The notes: generated from the sequence alone by a model not told the origin. A stretch of 64,000 bases of DNA from Micromonospora sp. CCTCC AA 2012012 (GCF_040499845.1 NZ_CP159342.1:3658001-3722000), one strand, 5' to 3'. Counted from the stretch's first letter, positions 34,505 to 43,992 are shown. Program-made: numbers and translations.

Positions 34505-35284
34505 TCAGGGGGTGCGGAGGGGGGTGTGGCCGGTGCGGAGTTCGGCGAGGGCGGAGGCGACGCCGTGCAGCAGGTCGGTGGCCTCGGTGAGTCGGGAGGC
34601 GGCCGGGTGCGGGCCGCTCGGCCGGGCGTCCTCGGCGACGTAGCCGGCCGCCGCGACGACCAGCCGCTCGTACGCCGCCACCCCGGCGTCCAACTGGGCG
34701 ACCAGGGTGCCGTGCGCCTCGGCCAGCGGGGGCCGGGCCTCGGCGGGGGCGAGTGCGAGGGCACGTTCCACGCTGGCCACCCGGCCGGCCAGGTCCCGCA
34801 GCGACCGGTCCGCGTCGGCGGCCTCGCGGACCGCCGGCTCGGCCAGCCCGGTCAGCCGGCCGGCCATCCCGGCGAGGGTGAGCGCGGCCCGGTCCAGCCG
34901 GGCCCAGGCGTCGGCGGCGGTGGTGCCGCGCAGGGCGAACCGGGCGCGGACCCGGCGTACCTCGGCGAGCACGCCGGGGCCGACGGGCAGCCGCTCGACG
35001 GCGGACACCAGCCGCGCCCGGGACCGGGCGGCGGCTTCGGCGGGTTCGAGGGCGGGCGGCGCGGGCACGGCGGCCAGCGCGCGCAGGTCGAGCCAGCGCC
35101 AGACGGTGACGGCGATGGCGCTGCCGGCGGCACCGGCCCAGGCCGCGTCCGGCAGCCCGAGCCCGGCGTACGGGGTGAGCACGGCGGCGGCCCCGCCGAG
35201 CCCGCCGGCCAGGACGCTCCACCGTCGGGCGGAGCGCCGCAGCCGGCGCAGTCGTCGGAAGTGTCGGGCCCGCTCGTCGGCCAT
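34505..35284 (-). CDS. pspM: Phage shock envelope stress response protein PspM
   Basis: A 259-residue protein with a basic N-terminus, two adjacent hydrophobic helices (about residues 22-65) and a long helical cytoplasmic part rich in Ala, Arg and Leu. Such an architecture directly after pspA matches PspM (Rv2743c-like), the actinobacterial partner that holds the Psp complex at the membrane. The gene starts 16 bp after the pspA stop, and the shared 13-base motif TGAGCGCGAGGAG supplies both the pspA stop and the ribosome-binding site here. Assignment rests mainly on gene order and topology, because the family is poorly conserved. Confidence 0.75.
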   Translation of the reverse strand: MADERARHFRRLRRLRRSARRWSVLAGGLGGAAAVLTPYAGLGLPDAAWAGAAGSAIAVTVWRWLDLRALAAVPAPPALEPAEAAARSRARLVSAVERLPVGPGVLAEVRRVRARFALRGTTAADAWARLDRAALTLAGMAGRLTGLAEPAVREAADADRSLRDLAGRVASVERALALAPAEARPPLAEAHGTLVAQLDAGVAAYERLVVAAAGYVAEDARPSGPHPAASRLTEATDLLHGVASALAELRTGHTPLRTP

Positions 35285-35300
35285 CGGTGTCTCCTCGCGC

Positions 35301-36164
35301 TCAGCCCGTGGCGGTGCTGTCTCCGGTACCGCGTTCCCGGCTCATGCTGGCCCGGATCTCGTCGAGCCGGGCGGCGGCGGCCGGGTCGGTGGCGGGGCCG
35401 GCCTGCGACACCGCGGGACGGTCCGACCGGCCGGCGAGCTGCTCGCCGGCCATGCTCGACCGGATCTGTTCCAGTCTCGCCGATCCGGCGGAGTCGAGGG
35501 TCGCCTTCTGGATCTCCAGCATCCGTCCCTCGACGGAGTTGCCGGCCAGCTCGGCGCGGCCCATCGCGGTGGCGTAGCGGCGCTCGATCCGGTCCCGCAC
35601 CTCGTCCAGCGAGGGGGTGGTGCCGGGCGCGGTCATCGAGGACATCGACTCCAGCGAGCGGGCCACGCTCTCCTGCATCTTGGCCTGCTCCAGCTGGCTG
35701 AGCAGCTTGGTGCGCTCGGCCAGCTTCTGCTGGAGGATCATCGAGTTGTTCTCGACCGCCTTGCGGGCCTGCGCGGCGGCACCGAGCGCCTGGTCGTGCA
35801 GGGTCTTCAGGTCCTCGGTGGCCTGCTCGGCGGAGACCAGCTGGGTGGCCAGCAGCTGGGCGGACTGCTCGTAGCGCCCGGCCTCGGCCTCGTCGCCCCG
35901 GGCCCGGGCCTGGTCGGCCAGCGCCAGGGCCTGCCGGGCGTTCGCCTGGAGCGTCTCGACCTCGGACATCTGCCGGGAGAGCTTCATCTCCAGCTGCCGC
36001 TGGTTGCCGATCACCGCGGCTGCCTGCTGGACCAGGGCCTGGTGCTGCCGCTGGGCCTCCTCGATGGCCTGCTGGATCTGCACCTTCGGGTCGGCGTGCT
36101 CGTCGAGCCTCGCGCCGAAGAGCGCCATCAGGTATTTCCAACCCTTGACGAACGGGTTCGCCAT
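35301..36164 (-). CDS. pspA: Phage shock protein A (PspA/IM30 family)
   Basis: A 287-residue membrane-stabilising protein of the ESCRT-III/PspA family. An amphipathic N-terminal helix ([27 protein letters not shown] split by the DP turn) precedes a long coiled coil (about residues 30-215, with [20 protein letters not shown]) and a C-terminal tail with two short repeats that end in [11 protein letters not shown] and [11 protein letters not shown]. It binds anionic lipid and assembles on damaged membrane. In mycobacteria clgR, pspA and pspM form one regulatory unit, and the same order is seen here. Confidence 0.93.
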   Translation of the reverse strand: MANPFVKGWKYLMALFGARLDEHADPKVQIQQAIEEAQRQHQALVQQAAAVIGNQRQLEMKLSRQMSEVETLQANARQALALADQARARGDEAEAGRYEQSAQLLATQLVSAEQATEDLKTLHDQALGAAAQARKAVENNSMILQQKLAERTKLLSQLEQAKMQESVARSLESMSSMTAPGTTPSLDEVRDRIERRYATAMGRAELAGNSVEGRMLEIQKATLDSAGSARLEQIRSSMAGEQLAGRSDRPAVSQAGPATDPAAAARLDEIRASMSRERGTGDSTATG

Positions 36165-36350
36165 CTCCGCGTTGTCCCCTCAGTAGCGTCGCGTGCCGGG
36201 CGGAGGCCGACCGGCGGGCCGCGCGGCGTGTCTCCATCGTTGCAGCCGGACGCCAGCCCGGCATCCGTACCGCTGCCGACGACGCGCGGTGCGACCCTGA
36301 TCAACCCTACGCGGCGTGGGCCACCCCGGCCACGGAGCGCGGTGGCCGGC

Positions 36351-36791
36351 TCAGGCGGCGCAGACCACGTCCCGCTCGGCGGGGCGGACCCGGGTGCTGC
36401 GCAGGGTCGCCTTCAGCGGCGAGTCCTGGCGGACCTGCACGGCCACCGCACCGTCGGAGCTGACGTGGCGGACGCCGCGGTTGGTGGCCTTGCGGACGGC
36501 GGTCGCGGCGACCGGCGTCGGCTCGTCGGCGACCGGCACCAGCACGCCGGGCATCTGCTCGGCCAGGGCGACGGTGTCGCTGACCTCACGCAGCAGCTCG
36601 GAGAGGCGGGCGCCGAGGGCGTCGCAGATGGCGGCCAGCAGTTCGCTGGAGGGCTCCTTCTGGCCGCGTTCGATCTCGGACAGGTAGCCGAGGCTGACGT
36701 TGGCGGCGGAGGAGACCTCGCGCAGCGTGCGGTGCTGACCCTGTCGGCGCGCCCGCAGCGCGTCACCGATCACCCGGCGTAGCAGGACCAT
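36351..36791 (-). CDS. clgR: Transcriptional regulator ClgR
   Basis: A 146-residue XRE-type helix-turn-helix activator of clp protease and psp genes. The HTH is at residues about 22-62 ([36 protein letters not shown], split at GQ). The C-terminus ends in Val-Val-Cys-Ala-Ala; a nonpolar Ala-Ala end fits the known turnover of ClgR by ClpP proteases. The ATG at 36791 has GGGGGAGG upstream; the much longer open frame beyond it is non-coding shadow. pspA follows 186 bp downstream, so each gene may also have its own promoter. Confidence 0.92.
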   Translation of the reverse strand: MVLLRRVIGDALRARRQGQHRTLREVSSAANVSLGYLSEIERGQKEPSSELLAAICDALGARLSELLREVSDTVALAEQMPGVLVPVADEPTPVAATAVRKATNRGVRHVSSDGAVAVQVRQDSPLKATLRSTRVRPAERDVVCAA

Positions 36792-36955
36792 CGCACCTCC
36801 CCCTGACGGGACCATCCGCTCCGCGGCCGGCGGCGACGCACCGGGCGCGGTGGACCGCTCCCGGCGCCGACGCTGAACCGTCGAAGCCTTCCCGCAACCG
36901 TACCCGTTGCCCGGCCCGCCGACATCCCGCCCCGCCCCTCCATTTGGCCGGGCCG

Positions 36956-37582
36956 TCACCGGGGACCGACCCCGGCCTGCTCGGCGACGACCACGTCGTC
37001 GGGTGTGTCGGCGTCGGTCGGGTCGGGGAGTTCCCGAGGCTCGGACGCCGCCGTGCCGCCGCCCGCCGTCTCCGCCGCCTCGACGGCGTGGATCTGCTCG
37101 GCCAGCAGCCGCAGCGCCTCGATCACCGCCGCCGAGCGGATGTGGTCCCGCCCGCCGTCGAGGTCGAGCTGCCGCACCTCGGTGCCGACCGGGCTGGCCA
37201 CCGCCACGTACACCAGGCCGACCGGCTTGCCGTCCTGCGGTTCCGGCCCGGCGACGCCGGTGGTGGCGAGCCCCCAGTCGGCCCCGCACCGCCGCCGCCC
37301 GCCCTCGGCCAGCGCGACGGCCACGTCCGGGTCGACCGGCCCGCGCGCCGCGAGCAGATCCTCCGGTACGCCGGCCAGCTCCGACTTCAGCTCGGTGGCG
37401 TAGACCACCAGACCGCCCCGGTAGACGCCGCTCACCCCGGCGATCTCGACGATCGAGGCGGACAGCAGCCCACCGGTGAGCGACTCGACCGTCGCGAGGG
37501 TCTCGTGCCGCTCGTGCAGGCTGTGCACGACGGCCGCCGCCGGGCTCCCGGCGGGCCGTTCGTGCCTCGCATCCGTCCCCAT
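36956..37582 (-). CDS. cinA: CinA C-terminal family protein (nicotinamide mononucleotide deamidase)
   Basis: A 208-residue PncC-type protein with only the CinA C-terminal domain: [15 protein letters not shown] (residues 30-44), [21 protein letters not shown] split by the tyrosine turn, and [14 protein letters not shown]. It likely deamidates nicotinamide mononucleotide during NAD recycling. About 40 acidic residues at the C-terminus are not part of the domain. The ATG at 37582 has AAGGAGAT upstream. The order rimO-pgsA-cinA-clgR is conserved in actinobacteria. A hairpin-forming repeat separates it from pgsA. Confidence 0.88.
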   Translation of the reverse strand: MGTDARHERPAGSPAAAVVHSLHERHETLATVESLTGGLLSASIVEIAGVSGVYRGGLVVYATELKSELAGVPEDLLAARGPVDPDVAVALAEGGRRRCGADWGLATTGVAGPEPQDGKPVGLVYVAVASPVGTEVRQLDLDGGRDHIRSAAVIEALRLLAEQIHAVEAAETAGGGTAASEPRELPDPTDADTPDDVVVAEQAGVGPR

Positions 37583-37656
37583 GCCGGATCTCCTTCCCTC
37601 ACCGACCCCCGCTACTCATCCTCCCAGTCGAATCCGCCGCGCCCGCCGATTCCCGG

Positions 37657-37715
37657 TCGATCATGGCGTCGGCGGCGTGGTGGATCTCCGTCACCGCCGC
37701 CAACTCCATGATCGA
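37657..37715. repeat. Inverted repeat of the TCGATCA family between pgsA and cinA
   Basis: Perfect 10-bp outer arms TCGATCATGG / CCATGATCGA (37657-37666, 37706-37715) and a second 7-bp stem inside (37671-37677 with 37695-37701). It lies downstream of the pgsA stop region on the spacer and shares its left edge with elements at 22836 and 55830. Confidence 0.7.
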
Positions 37716-37748
37716 CGGGGCGAGGGGGGGTGGGGCGGGGTGGGTGGG

Positions 37749-38342
37749 TCAGGGGGTGGGACGGCGGAGGCGGAGGGCCTGGGCGATGTAGTCGAAGCCG
37801 GTGAGGACGGTGACGACCACCGCGGCGCCCATGATCCAGGGGCCGACGGCGGCCAGCGCGGCGGGCATCGGCCAGAGGTACCAGGCGATGGCGAGGATCT
37901 GCAACGCCGTCTTGATCTTGCCACCGCGGCTGGCCGCGATCACGCCGTGCCGGATCACCCAGAAGCGCAGCGCGGTGATGCCCAGCTCGCGGGCGAGGAT
38001 CACCGCGGTCACCCACCAGGGCAGCCGGTCGTACCAGGAGAGCAGCACCAGGGCGGCGCCGGTGAGCGCCTTGTCGGCGATCGGGTCGGCCACCTTGCCG
38101 ACCGAGGTGACCAGCCCGAACCGGCGGGCGATCCAGCCGTCCACCAGGTCGGTCGCCGAGGCCACCGCGAAGATCAGGCAGGCGGCGATCCGCCAGCCGG
38201 CGTGGGTCATCCCGGAGAGGATCACCGACACGCCGAAGACCGGCACCAGCATCAGCCGCAGCGCGGTCAGCGCGTTCGCCGCGTTGAGCACCGGCACCCG
38301 GGCGACCACCGGGGCCGCCGCCGTGGACTCCGCCCCGGTCAT
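37749..38342 (-). CDS. pgsA: CDP-diacylglycerol--glycerol-3-phosphate 3-phosphatidyltransferase
   Basis: A 197-residue integral membrane enzyme that makes phosphatidylglycerol phosphate. The CDP-alcohol phosphotransferase motif is intact: DLVDGWIARRFG followed by GKVADPIADK, giving the D-x2-DG-x2-AR-x8-G-x3-D-x3-D pattern near residues 65-91. About six hydrophobic helices are present. The ATG at 38342 (MTGAES) matches homolog N-termini; a GTG at 38402, 4 bp after the rimO stop, would add 20 residues. It is coupled to rimO in either case. Confidence 0.92.
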   Translation of the reverse strand: MTGAESTAAAPVVARVPVLNAANALTALRLMLVPVFGVSVILSGMTHAGWRIAACLIFAVASATDLVDGWIARRFGLVTSVGKVADPIADKALTGAALVLLSWYDRLPWWVTAVILARELGITALRFWVIRHGVIAASRGGKIKTALQILAIAWYLWPMPAALAAVGPWIMGAAVVVTVLTGFDYIAQALRLRRPTP

Positions 38343-38406
38343 CCCCGCACCCCGCTCCGGCCGCCGTGGCGTACCCGGCACCCCACCACGTGGCTCCCCC
38401 ACTCCG

Positions 38407-39921
38407 TCAGGACCCGACGTGTGCCGCGCGGGACGCTGCCGAGATCATCTCATCCGGTACGGCCACCAGGTCGACACCCTCGGTCGCGGTGACCGTGGCC
38501 CGGACCAGGTCGCCGGGGCGCAGCGCGGCCAGGTCGACCCCGCCGACGGTCGGCGAGACCAGGGTGGTCGAGCCGTCGACCTCGGGGGCCTGGTGGGCCG
38601 CGCGCCCCTCGACCACGCCGTCGTCGACCGAGTCGACCAGCACCTCGACGGTCGAGCCGAGCCGCTCCTCGGCCCGCTGCGAGCAGAGCTCGTCGGCGAG
38701 CGCGCTGAGCCGGTCGTACCGGCGCTTGACGGTGGCGGCGGAGACCTTGCCGGGCAGGCCGGCGGCCTCCGTGCCGTCCTCGTCGCTGTAGTCGAACATG
38801 CCGATCGCGTCGAGCCGCGCCTCGGTCAGGAAGCGGACCAGCTCGTCCACGTCGGCCCGGGTCTCGCCGGGGAAGCCGACGATGAAGTTGCTCCGCGCGC
38901 CGGCCGCCGGCGCCAGGGCGCGGGCGGAGGCGAGCAGCTCCAGGAAGCGGTCGGTCGAGCCGAAGCGGCGCATCCGGCGCAGCACCGGCTCGCTGGAGTG
39001 CTGGAACGACAGGTCGAAGTACGCGGCGACGCCGGGCGTGGTGGCGATCACCTCGACCAGACCGGGCCGGGTCTCGGCGGGCTGGAGATAGCTGGCCCGC
39101 ACCCGGACGATGCCGTCGATGGCGGCGAGCTGCGGCAGCAGCTTCTCCAGCGCCCGCGGGTCGCCCAGGTCCTTGCCGTACGACGTGGAGTTCTCGCTGA
39201 CCAGCACCAGCTCGCGGACGCCCGTACGGGCCAGCCACTCCGCCTCGGCGAGCAGCTCGTCCGGCGTACGCGAGACGAAGGCGCCGCGGAAGGCGGGGAT
39301 GGCGCAGAACGCGCAGCGCCGGTCGCAGCCACTGGCCAGCTTGAGCGAGGCGACCGGCCCGGTGTCGAGCCGGTGCCGCAGCACCTGCCGCAGGTGGGCC
39401 GGGGTGTGCTCGTCGGTCTGCGGGGCGACCCGGGTCGGGGTGCCGTGGCCGGGCAGCGACACCGCCGACGACTGGCGCTGGACCGGGGTGAGCGGCAGCA
39501 GCTCGCGCCGGTCGCGCGGGGTGTGCGCGACGAACGACTCGCCGGCCACCACCGCGTCCAGCCGGGCGGCGATGTCGGGGTAGTCGTCGAAGCTCAGCAC
39601 CGCCTGCGCCTCGGGCAGGCTGTCGGCCAGCTCACGGCCGTACCGCTCGGCCATGCAGCCGGCGGCGACCACCTTGGCGCCGGTGTCGGCGGCGGCGAGC
39701 AGCGTCTGGATGGAGTCCTGCTTGGCCTTCTCCACGAACCCGCAGGTGTTGACGACCACCACGTCGGCGCCCTCGCCGTCGGTGGTGACCTGCCAGCCGT
39801 CGGCGTGCAGCCGGGCGGCCAGCTCCTCCGAGTCGACCTCGTTGCGGGCGCAGCCCAGCGTCAGCAGGGCGACGCGACGGCTCTCGGCGGGAGCAGGGGG
39901 GTTGGGGTTGGCAGACACCAT
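38407..39921 (-). CDS. rimO: Ribosomal protein uS12 methylthiotransferase RimO
   Basis: A 504-residue radical-SAM methylthiotransferase that modifies Asp of ribosomal protein S12. The N-terminal UPF0004 domain begins with [13 protein letters not shown] (Cys cluster ligands), the radical SAM motif is [12 protein letters not shown] with the CxxxCxxC spacing, and a TRAM RNA-binding domain closes the protein. LGCARNxVDSE is the RimO rather than MiaB version. The ATG at 39921 removes a long non-homologous N-terminal extension. It is the first gene of the rimO-pgsA pair. Confidence 0.93.
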   Translation of the reverse strand: MVSANPNPPAPAESRRVALLTLGCARNEVDSEELAARLHADGWQVTTDGEGADVVVVNTCGFVEKAKQDSIQTLLAAADTGAKVVAAGCMAERYGRELADSLPEAQAVLSFDDYPDIAARLDAVVAGESFVAHTPRDRRELLPLTPVQRQSSAVSLPGHGTPTRVAPQTDEHTPAHLRQVLRHRLDTGPVASLKLASGCDRRCAFCAIPAFRGAFVSRTPDELLAEAEWLARTGVRELVLVSENSTSYGKDLGDPRALEKLLPQLAAIDGIVRVRASYLQPAETRPGLVEVIATTPGVAAYFDLSFQHSSEPVLRRMRRFGSTDRFLELLASARALAPAAGARSNFIVGFPGETRADVDELVRFLTEARLDAIGMFDYSDEDGTEAAGLPGKVSAATVKRRYDRLSALADELCSQRAEERLGSTVEVLVDSVDDGVVEGRAAHQAPEVDGSTTLVSPTVGGVDLAALRPGDLVRATVTATEGVDLVAVPDEMISAASRAAHVGS

Positions 39922-39991
39922 CCGAGGGTACCGGGCCGCGCGGCGACCCCCGCGCCGCCCGCCCGGGTGACGGGGCCCGGTGCGGCGCAGG

Positions 39992-40921
39992 TCACCGGAC
40001 GGGGTGCGGCGGGGCGGCGACCCGGACCAGGCGGTCGAGGAGGAAGACCTCGGTGCCGGCCAGGCCGGTGGAGCAGAAGACCGAGATCTGGTCCGCGCCG
40101 GTCCGGCCCGGGACCGCACCCGCCAGCACCGCGCCCAGGTCACGCAGCCGCCCGGCGTACGGGTCGACGGCCGCGAGCATCGGCGGGACGTACGCGGCGG
40201 CCTGTGCGGGTGAGTCGGTGACCAGCACCTCGGCGGCGTCCAGCAGGTCGGTGCCGAACTCGTGCCGGTCGGCCTGCTTGAAGCCGACGACGTTGACGTG
40301 GGTGCCCGGGGCGAGGTCGGCGGCGGCGAGGACCGGCGTGGTGCTGGTGGTGGCGAGCACCACCACGTCCCGGTCGGCCACCGCCTCGGCGGCGGTCCCG
40401 ACGGCCCGGGCCGCCACGCCCAGCTCGGTGCGGACCCGGGCGGCGAACGCCTCCCGCCGGGCTGCCGACCGGCTGTGCACGGTCACCTCGCGCAGCGGGC
40501 GGACCGCGGCGGCGGCCCAGAGCTGGGTCCACGCCTGCCGGCCGGAGCCGATCACGCCGAGCGTGGTCGCGTCGGGGCGGGCGAGGGCGTCGACGGCCAC
40601 CCCGCCCAGTCCCCCGGTCCGCCGGGAGCCCAGCTCCTCGCCGACGGCGATGGCCCGCACCGCGCCGGTCACCGCGTCGTGCAGGACCACGAGCTGCTCG
40701 CTCTCGGGGTGCCCGAAGGTGTCGTAGGAGCGGAAGCCGTACCAGTCGCCGGTGAGGTGGCCGGCGGTGAGCACGAGCCGGCCGCCGCCGAGCGGCGCGG
40801 AGGCCCGGGGCGGGGCGACCAGCCGACCGGCGTGGGCGGCGAGCAGCGCGTCCCGCATCGCGGCGACCGTGGCGGCGGCGTCCAGCGCGACGACGTCGTC
40901 GTCGGTGAAGAGCAGGCTCAT
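39992..40921 (-). CDS. Ornithine cyclodeaminase / mu-crystallin family protein
   Basis: A 309-residue NAD(P)-dependent enzyme of the ornithine cyclodeaminase/mu-crystallin family. The nucleotide-binding loop [13 protein letters not shown] is near residues 120-132, with [14 protein letters not shown] and [10 protein letters not shown] further on. Members act as ornithine cyclodeaminase, alanine dehydrogenase or ketimine reductase, so the substrate is not settled. The C-terminus includes [16 protein letters not shown]. The ATG at 40921 has a 6-bp-arm palindrome just upstream that could be an operator. It is divergent from the riboswitch-controlled SMR gene. Confidence 0.85.
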   Translation of the reverse strand: MSLLFTDDDVVALDAAATVAAMRDALLAAHAGRLVAPPRASAPLGGGRLVLTAGHLTGDWYGFRSYDTFGHPESEQLVVLHDAVTGAVRAIAVGEELGSRRTGGLGGVAVDALARPDATTLGVIGSGRQAWTQLWAAAAVRPLREVTVHSRSAARREAFAARVRTELGVAARAVGTAAEAVADRDVVVLATTSTTPVLAAADLAPGTHVNVVGFKQADRHEFGTDLLDAAEVLVTDSPAQAAAYVPPMLAAVDPYAGRLRDLGAVLAGAVPGRTGADQISVFCSTGLAGTEVFLLDRLVRVAAPPHPVR

Positions 40922-40933
40922 GGCCCCATCCTG

Positions 40934-40951
40934 CAACTTGAAGCGAAGTTG
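40934..40951. promoter_or_regulatory. Palindromic operator candidate upstream of the ornithine cyclodeaminase gene
   Basis: CAACTT-GAAGCG-AAGTTG has perfect 6-bp arms and lies 13 bp before the ATG of the minus-strand gene. The regulator is unknown and is not encoded next to it. Confidence 0.45.
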
Positions 40952-41051
40952 AACTCCACCACGGGTGGGGAAGGTCACCGTGCCGGACGCGGTCGCCTCC
41001 GGTGCTACCGTCGGCTGCGGCGGCACCGCCGGTCTCCGACCGGGCGCCGTC

Positions 41052-41093
41052 CCGGACGAGTCGTGGGCGTACCCGGTCAGGCCAAGACGCCCC
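41052..41093 (+). promoter_or_regulatory. Guanidine-III (ykkC-III) riboswitch
   Basis: The 42-nt segment has the features of the guanidine-III aptamer: a 5' CCGGACGAG strand, the P1 stem GGGCGT/ACGCCC (41065-41070 with 41087-41092), and the conserved loop TACCCGGTCAGG-CAAGACG in which CCGG pairs back to the 5' CCGG as a pseudoknot. It closely resembles the Thermobifida fusca aptamer. It sits 60 bp upstream of an SMR exporter, the known target class. A downstream arm (41104-41113) is perfectly complementary to 41054-41063 and could form a competing helix, giving an on/off switch. Confidence 0.9.
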
Positions 41094-41152
41094 GGACGAC
41101 GACCGACTCGTCCCGGCCCCGGTGGCCGGGCCCGTGTACCGAGGTGACCGCC

Positions 41153-41467
41153 ATGGCCTGGATCGTGCTGGTGCTCTCCGGACTGCTGGAGACGGCGTGG
41201 GCGATCGCCCTCGACCGCAGCGCCGGCTTCAGCCGCCCCCTCCCCTCCGCCGTCTTCGCCGTGTCGCTGGTGCTCAGCATGGCCGGCCTGGCGTACGCGC
41301 TGCGCGACATCCCGGTCGGCACCGGCTACGCCGTCTGGGTGGGCATCGGTGCGGTGGGCACGGCGCTGGTCGGGATGCTGGCGCTCGGCGAGTCGGCCAG
41401 CCTGCCCCGGATCGGCTGCCTCTTCCTGGTCGTCGCGGGCGTGGTCGGGCTGAAGATCTTCCACTGA
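41153..41467 (+). CDS. sugE: SMR family guanidinium exporter (Gdx/SugE)
   Basis: A 104-residue small multidrug resistance protein with four transmembrane helices. The conserved Glu of helix 1 is in LLETAWAIALDRS (E13), and GTGYAVWVGIGAVGTALVGM covers the W-x-G-I-G loop of the SugE/Gdx branch. Gdx proteins export guanidinium in exchange for protons. The upstream guanidine-III riboswitch supports this substrate directly. The ATG at 41153 has GAGGTGA upstream with 5-base spacing. A strong terminator follows. Confidence 0.93.
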   Translation: MAWIVLVLSGLLETAWAIALDRSAGFSRPLPSAVFAVSLVLSMAGLAYALRDIPVGTGYAVWVGIGAVGTALVGMLALGESASLPRIGCLFLVVAGVVGLKIFH

Positions 41468-41479
41468 CCCCCGTACGCC

Positions 41480-41516
41480 GACAGGGCCCGCCGGATCTCC
41501 TCCGGCGGGCCCTGTC
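41480..41516. terminator. Bidirectional terminator between sugE and ftsK
   Basis: A perfect 16-bp GC stem (41480-41495 with 41501-41516) with a TCTCC loop lies between two convergent stops. Confidence 0.88.
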
Positions 41517-41529
41517 GTGCGTCGTGGGG

Positions 41530-43992
41530 CTAGTCCTCCGCGCCGCGCAGCCCGACCAGCACCTCTTCCAGCTCGTCCGGCTTGACCAGCACGTCGCGCG
41601 CCTTGGAACCCTCGGACGGGCCGACCACGCCACGGGTCTCCATCAGGTCCATCAGGCGGCCGGCCTTGGCGAAGCCGACCCGCAGCTTGCGCTGGAGCAT
41701 CGAGGTCGAGCCGAACTGGGAGGTGACCACCAGCTCCACGGCCTGCACCAGCAGGTCCAGGTCGTCGCCGATGTCCTCGTCGATCTTCTTCTTGCTCTCC
41801 TGCGCCGGAGCCAGTACGTCGGGGCGGAACTCCGGCTCGCGCTGGTCCTTGCAGAACTTCACCACGTCGGCGATCTCGCGCTCGGTCACCCAGGCGCCCT
41901 GGATCCGGACCGGCTTCGACGCGCCCATCGGCAGGAAGAGCCCGTCACCGCGGCCGAGCAGCTTCTCCGCGCCGGGCTGGTCGAGGATGACCCGCGAGTC
42001 GGCCAGCGACGAGGTGGCGAACGCCAGCCGGGACGGCACGTTCGCCTTGATCAGGCCGGTGACCACGTCGACCGACGGGCGCTGGGTGGCCAGCACCAGG
42101 TGGATGCCGGCGGCCCGGGCGAGCTGGGTGATCCGGACGACCGAGTCCTCCACGTCGCGCGGGGCGACCATCATCAGGTCGGCCAGCTCGTCCACGATCA
42201 CCAGCAGGTAGGGGTAGGGGCGCATCTCCCGCTCGCTGCCCGGCGGGGCCTTGATCTCGCCGTTGCGCACCTTGCGGTTGAAGTCGTCGATGTGCCGGAC
42301 CCCGTTGGCGGCGAGGTCGTCATAGCGCATGTCCATCTCGCGGACCACCCAGTCCAGCGAGTCGGCCGCCTTCTTCGCGTTGGTCACGATCGGGGTGACC
42401 AGGTGCGGGATGCCCTCGTAGCCGGTCATCTCGACCCGCTTCGGGTCGATCAGCAACAGCCGCACCTCGTCCGGGGTGGCCCGGGTGAGGATCGACACCA
42501 GCAGCGAGTTCAGGCAGGACGACTTGCCGGCGCCGGTCGCGCCGGCGATCAGGATGTGCGGCATCTTCGCGAGGTTGGCCACCACGAAGCCACCCTCGAT
42601 GTCCTTGCCGAGCGCCACCACCATCGGGTGGTGGTCGCTGGTCGCGGCGCGGGAGCGCAGCACGTCGCCGAGCGCCACGTTCTCCGGGTCGGTGTTGGGG
42701 ATCTCCACGCCGACCGCGCTCTTGCCGGGGATCGGGCTGAGGATCCGCACGTCCGGCGACTTCACCGCGTACGCGATGTTGCGGGAGAGCTGGGTGATCC
42801 GCTCGACCTTGACGGCCGGGCCCAGCTCGACCTCGTAGCGGGTCACCGTCGGGCCCCGGGTGAAGCCGGTGACCGCGGCGTCCACCCCGAACTGGTCGAA
42901 GACGCCGGTCAGCGCGGCGATCACCTCGTCGTTGGCCTTGCTCCGGGTCTTCGGCGCGGCACCGCCGCTGAGCATGTTGGCCGGCGGCAGGGTGTAGTCG
43001 CCGGCCAGCCCGTTGAGTTCGAGCTGCTCGGCGCGGGTGGGCAGCGGCGAGTGCTCCGGCGGCTCGACCGGCTTGCGGCTGGCGGGCACCTTCGACGGGG
43101 GCTTGCGCGGGATGACCAGGGTGTCCTGGAGGTCGACGCCATCCACGTCGGCGTCCGGGTCGTCCGGGTCCAGCGGTGGCGGCAGCCGCTTGGCCGGCCG
43201 CTTGCGGGCCGGCTTCTCCACCACCACGACCTCGGTCTCGTCGTCGGCGACCTCGGGGGGTGCGACCAGCGTGCCGGCGAGCAGCCCGAGCCGCTCGGGG
43301 ATCTTGTTGATCGGGGTGGCGGTCACCACCAGCAGCCCGAAGACCAGCAGCAGGATCAGCAGCGGCACCGCCACCCAGGCGGTCAGCCCCGCCTCCAGCA
43401 GGTCGCCGATGCCCGCGCCGACCAGGCCGCCGGCGTAGTCGCGCTGGACGGCGTCGACCGGGTCCTGTCCGATGTGCAGCATCGCCGCGGTGGCGACCAG
43501 CATGGACCCCCAGCCGACCAGGCCACGGCCGCGGTGTGCGGGGTCGGCGGGGGTGCGCATCAGCCGCCAGGCACCGATCATCAGCAGCACCGGGACGACG
43601 ATCGCGATCGCGCCGAGGAAGAGCCGGACGGTGTCGGCCAGCCGGGCGCCGACCGGGCCGGCGCCGCCGAACCAGATGGCCACCGCGCTGAGGATGGCGA
43701 GGCCGAACACCAGCAGCCCGCCGCCGTCGCGGCGGTGCTCCGGGTCGAGGTCGCGGGCCGAGGCGACCTGCCGGCCGGCGCCGCGTACCGCCCAGCCGAC
43801 GCCGTGGGCCAGGCCCATCCAGACCGCGCCGACCGCGCGTCCGACGTAGACGGCCGGGCCGCTGCGGGCCACGGGTCGCCGCCGGGCCGGGGCCCGGGTG
43901 GTCTTCTTCGCCGGTTGGCGGGCACGACTGTTGGTCGCGCCGCGCGGCGACGCGCCGCGTCGCCGGCTCGCCTGAGAGGTACGGCCCGCCAT
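41530..43992 (-). CDS. ftsK: DNA translocase FtsK
   Basis: An 820-residue chromosome translocase that works at the division septum. A basic N-terminal tail (1-45) is followed by four to five transmembrane helices (about 85-245), an acidic and Pro-rich linker, the alpha/beta motor with Walker A GATGAGKSS (K490) and Walker B LLVIVDELADL, and the gamma winged helix at about 750-815 (SQFGSTSMLQRKLRVGFAKA) that reads KOPS sites. The linker is short compared with enterobacterial FtsK, as usual in actinobacteria. No neighbouring operon partner; it ends at the terminator shared with sugE. Confidence 0.95.
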   Translation of the reverse strand: MAGRTSQASRRRGASPRGATNSRARQPAKKTTRAPARRRPVARSGPAVYVGRAVGAVWMGLAHGVGWAVRGAGRQVASARDLDPEHRRDGGGLLVFGLAILSAVAIWFGGAGPVGARLADTVRLFLGAIAIVVPVLLMIGAWRLMRTPADPAHRGRGLVGWGSMLVATAAMLHIGQDPVDAVQRDYAGGLVGAGIGDLLEAGLTAWVAVPLLILLLVFGLLVVTATPINKIPERLGLLAGTLVAPPEVADDETEVVVVEKPARKRPAKRLPPPLDPDDPDADVDGVDLQDTLVIPRKPPSKVPASRKPVEPPEHSPLPTRAEQLELNGLAGDYTLPPANMLSGGAAPKTRSKANDEVIAALTGVFDQFGVDAAVTGFTRGPTVTRYEVELGPAVKVERITQLSRNIAYAVKSPDVRILSPIPGKSAVGVEIPNTDPENVALGDVLRSRAATSDHHPMVVALGKDIEGGFVVANLAKMPHILIAGATGAGKSSCLNSLLVSILTRATPDEVRLLLIDPKRVEMTGYEGIPHLVTPIVTNAKKAADSLDWVVREMDMRYDDLAANGVRHIDDFNRKVRNGEIKAPPGSEREMRPYPYLLVIVDELADLMMVAPRDVEDSVVRITQLARAAGIHLVLATQRPSVDVVTGLIKANVPSRLAFATSSLADSRVILDQPGAEKLLGRGDGLFLPMGASKPVRIQGAWVTEREIADVVKFCKDQREPEFRPDVLAPAQESKKKIDEDIGDDLDLLVQAVELVVTSQFGSTSMLQRKLRVGFAKAGRLMDLMETRGVVGPSEGSKARDVLVKPDELEEVLVGLRGAED

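Noticed and set aside
36165-36350. ClgR binding site in front of pspA
   Set aside because: The spacer was searched by eye for the published CGC-N5-GCG-type motif, and no convincing match was found.
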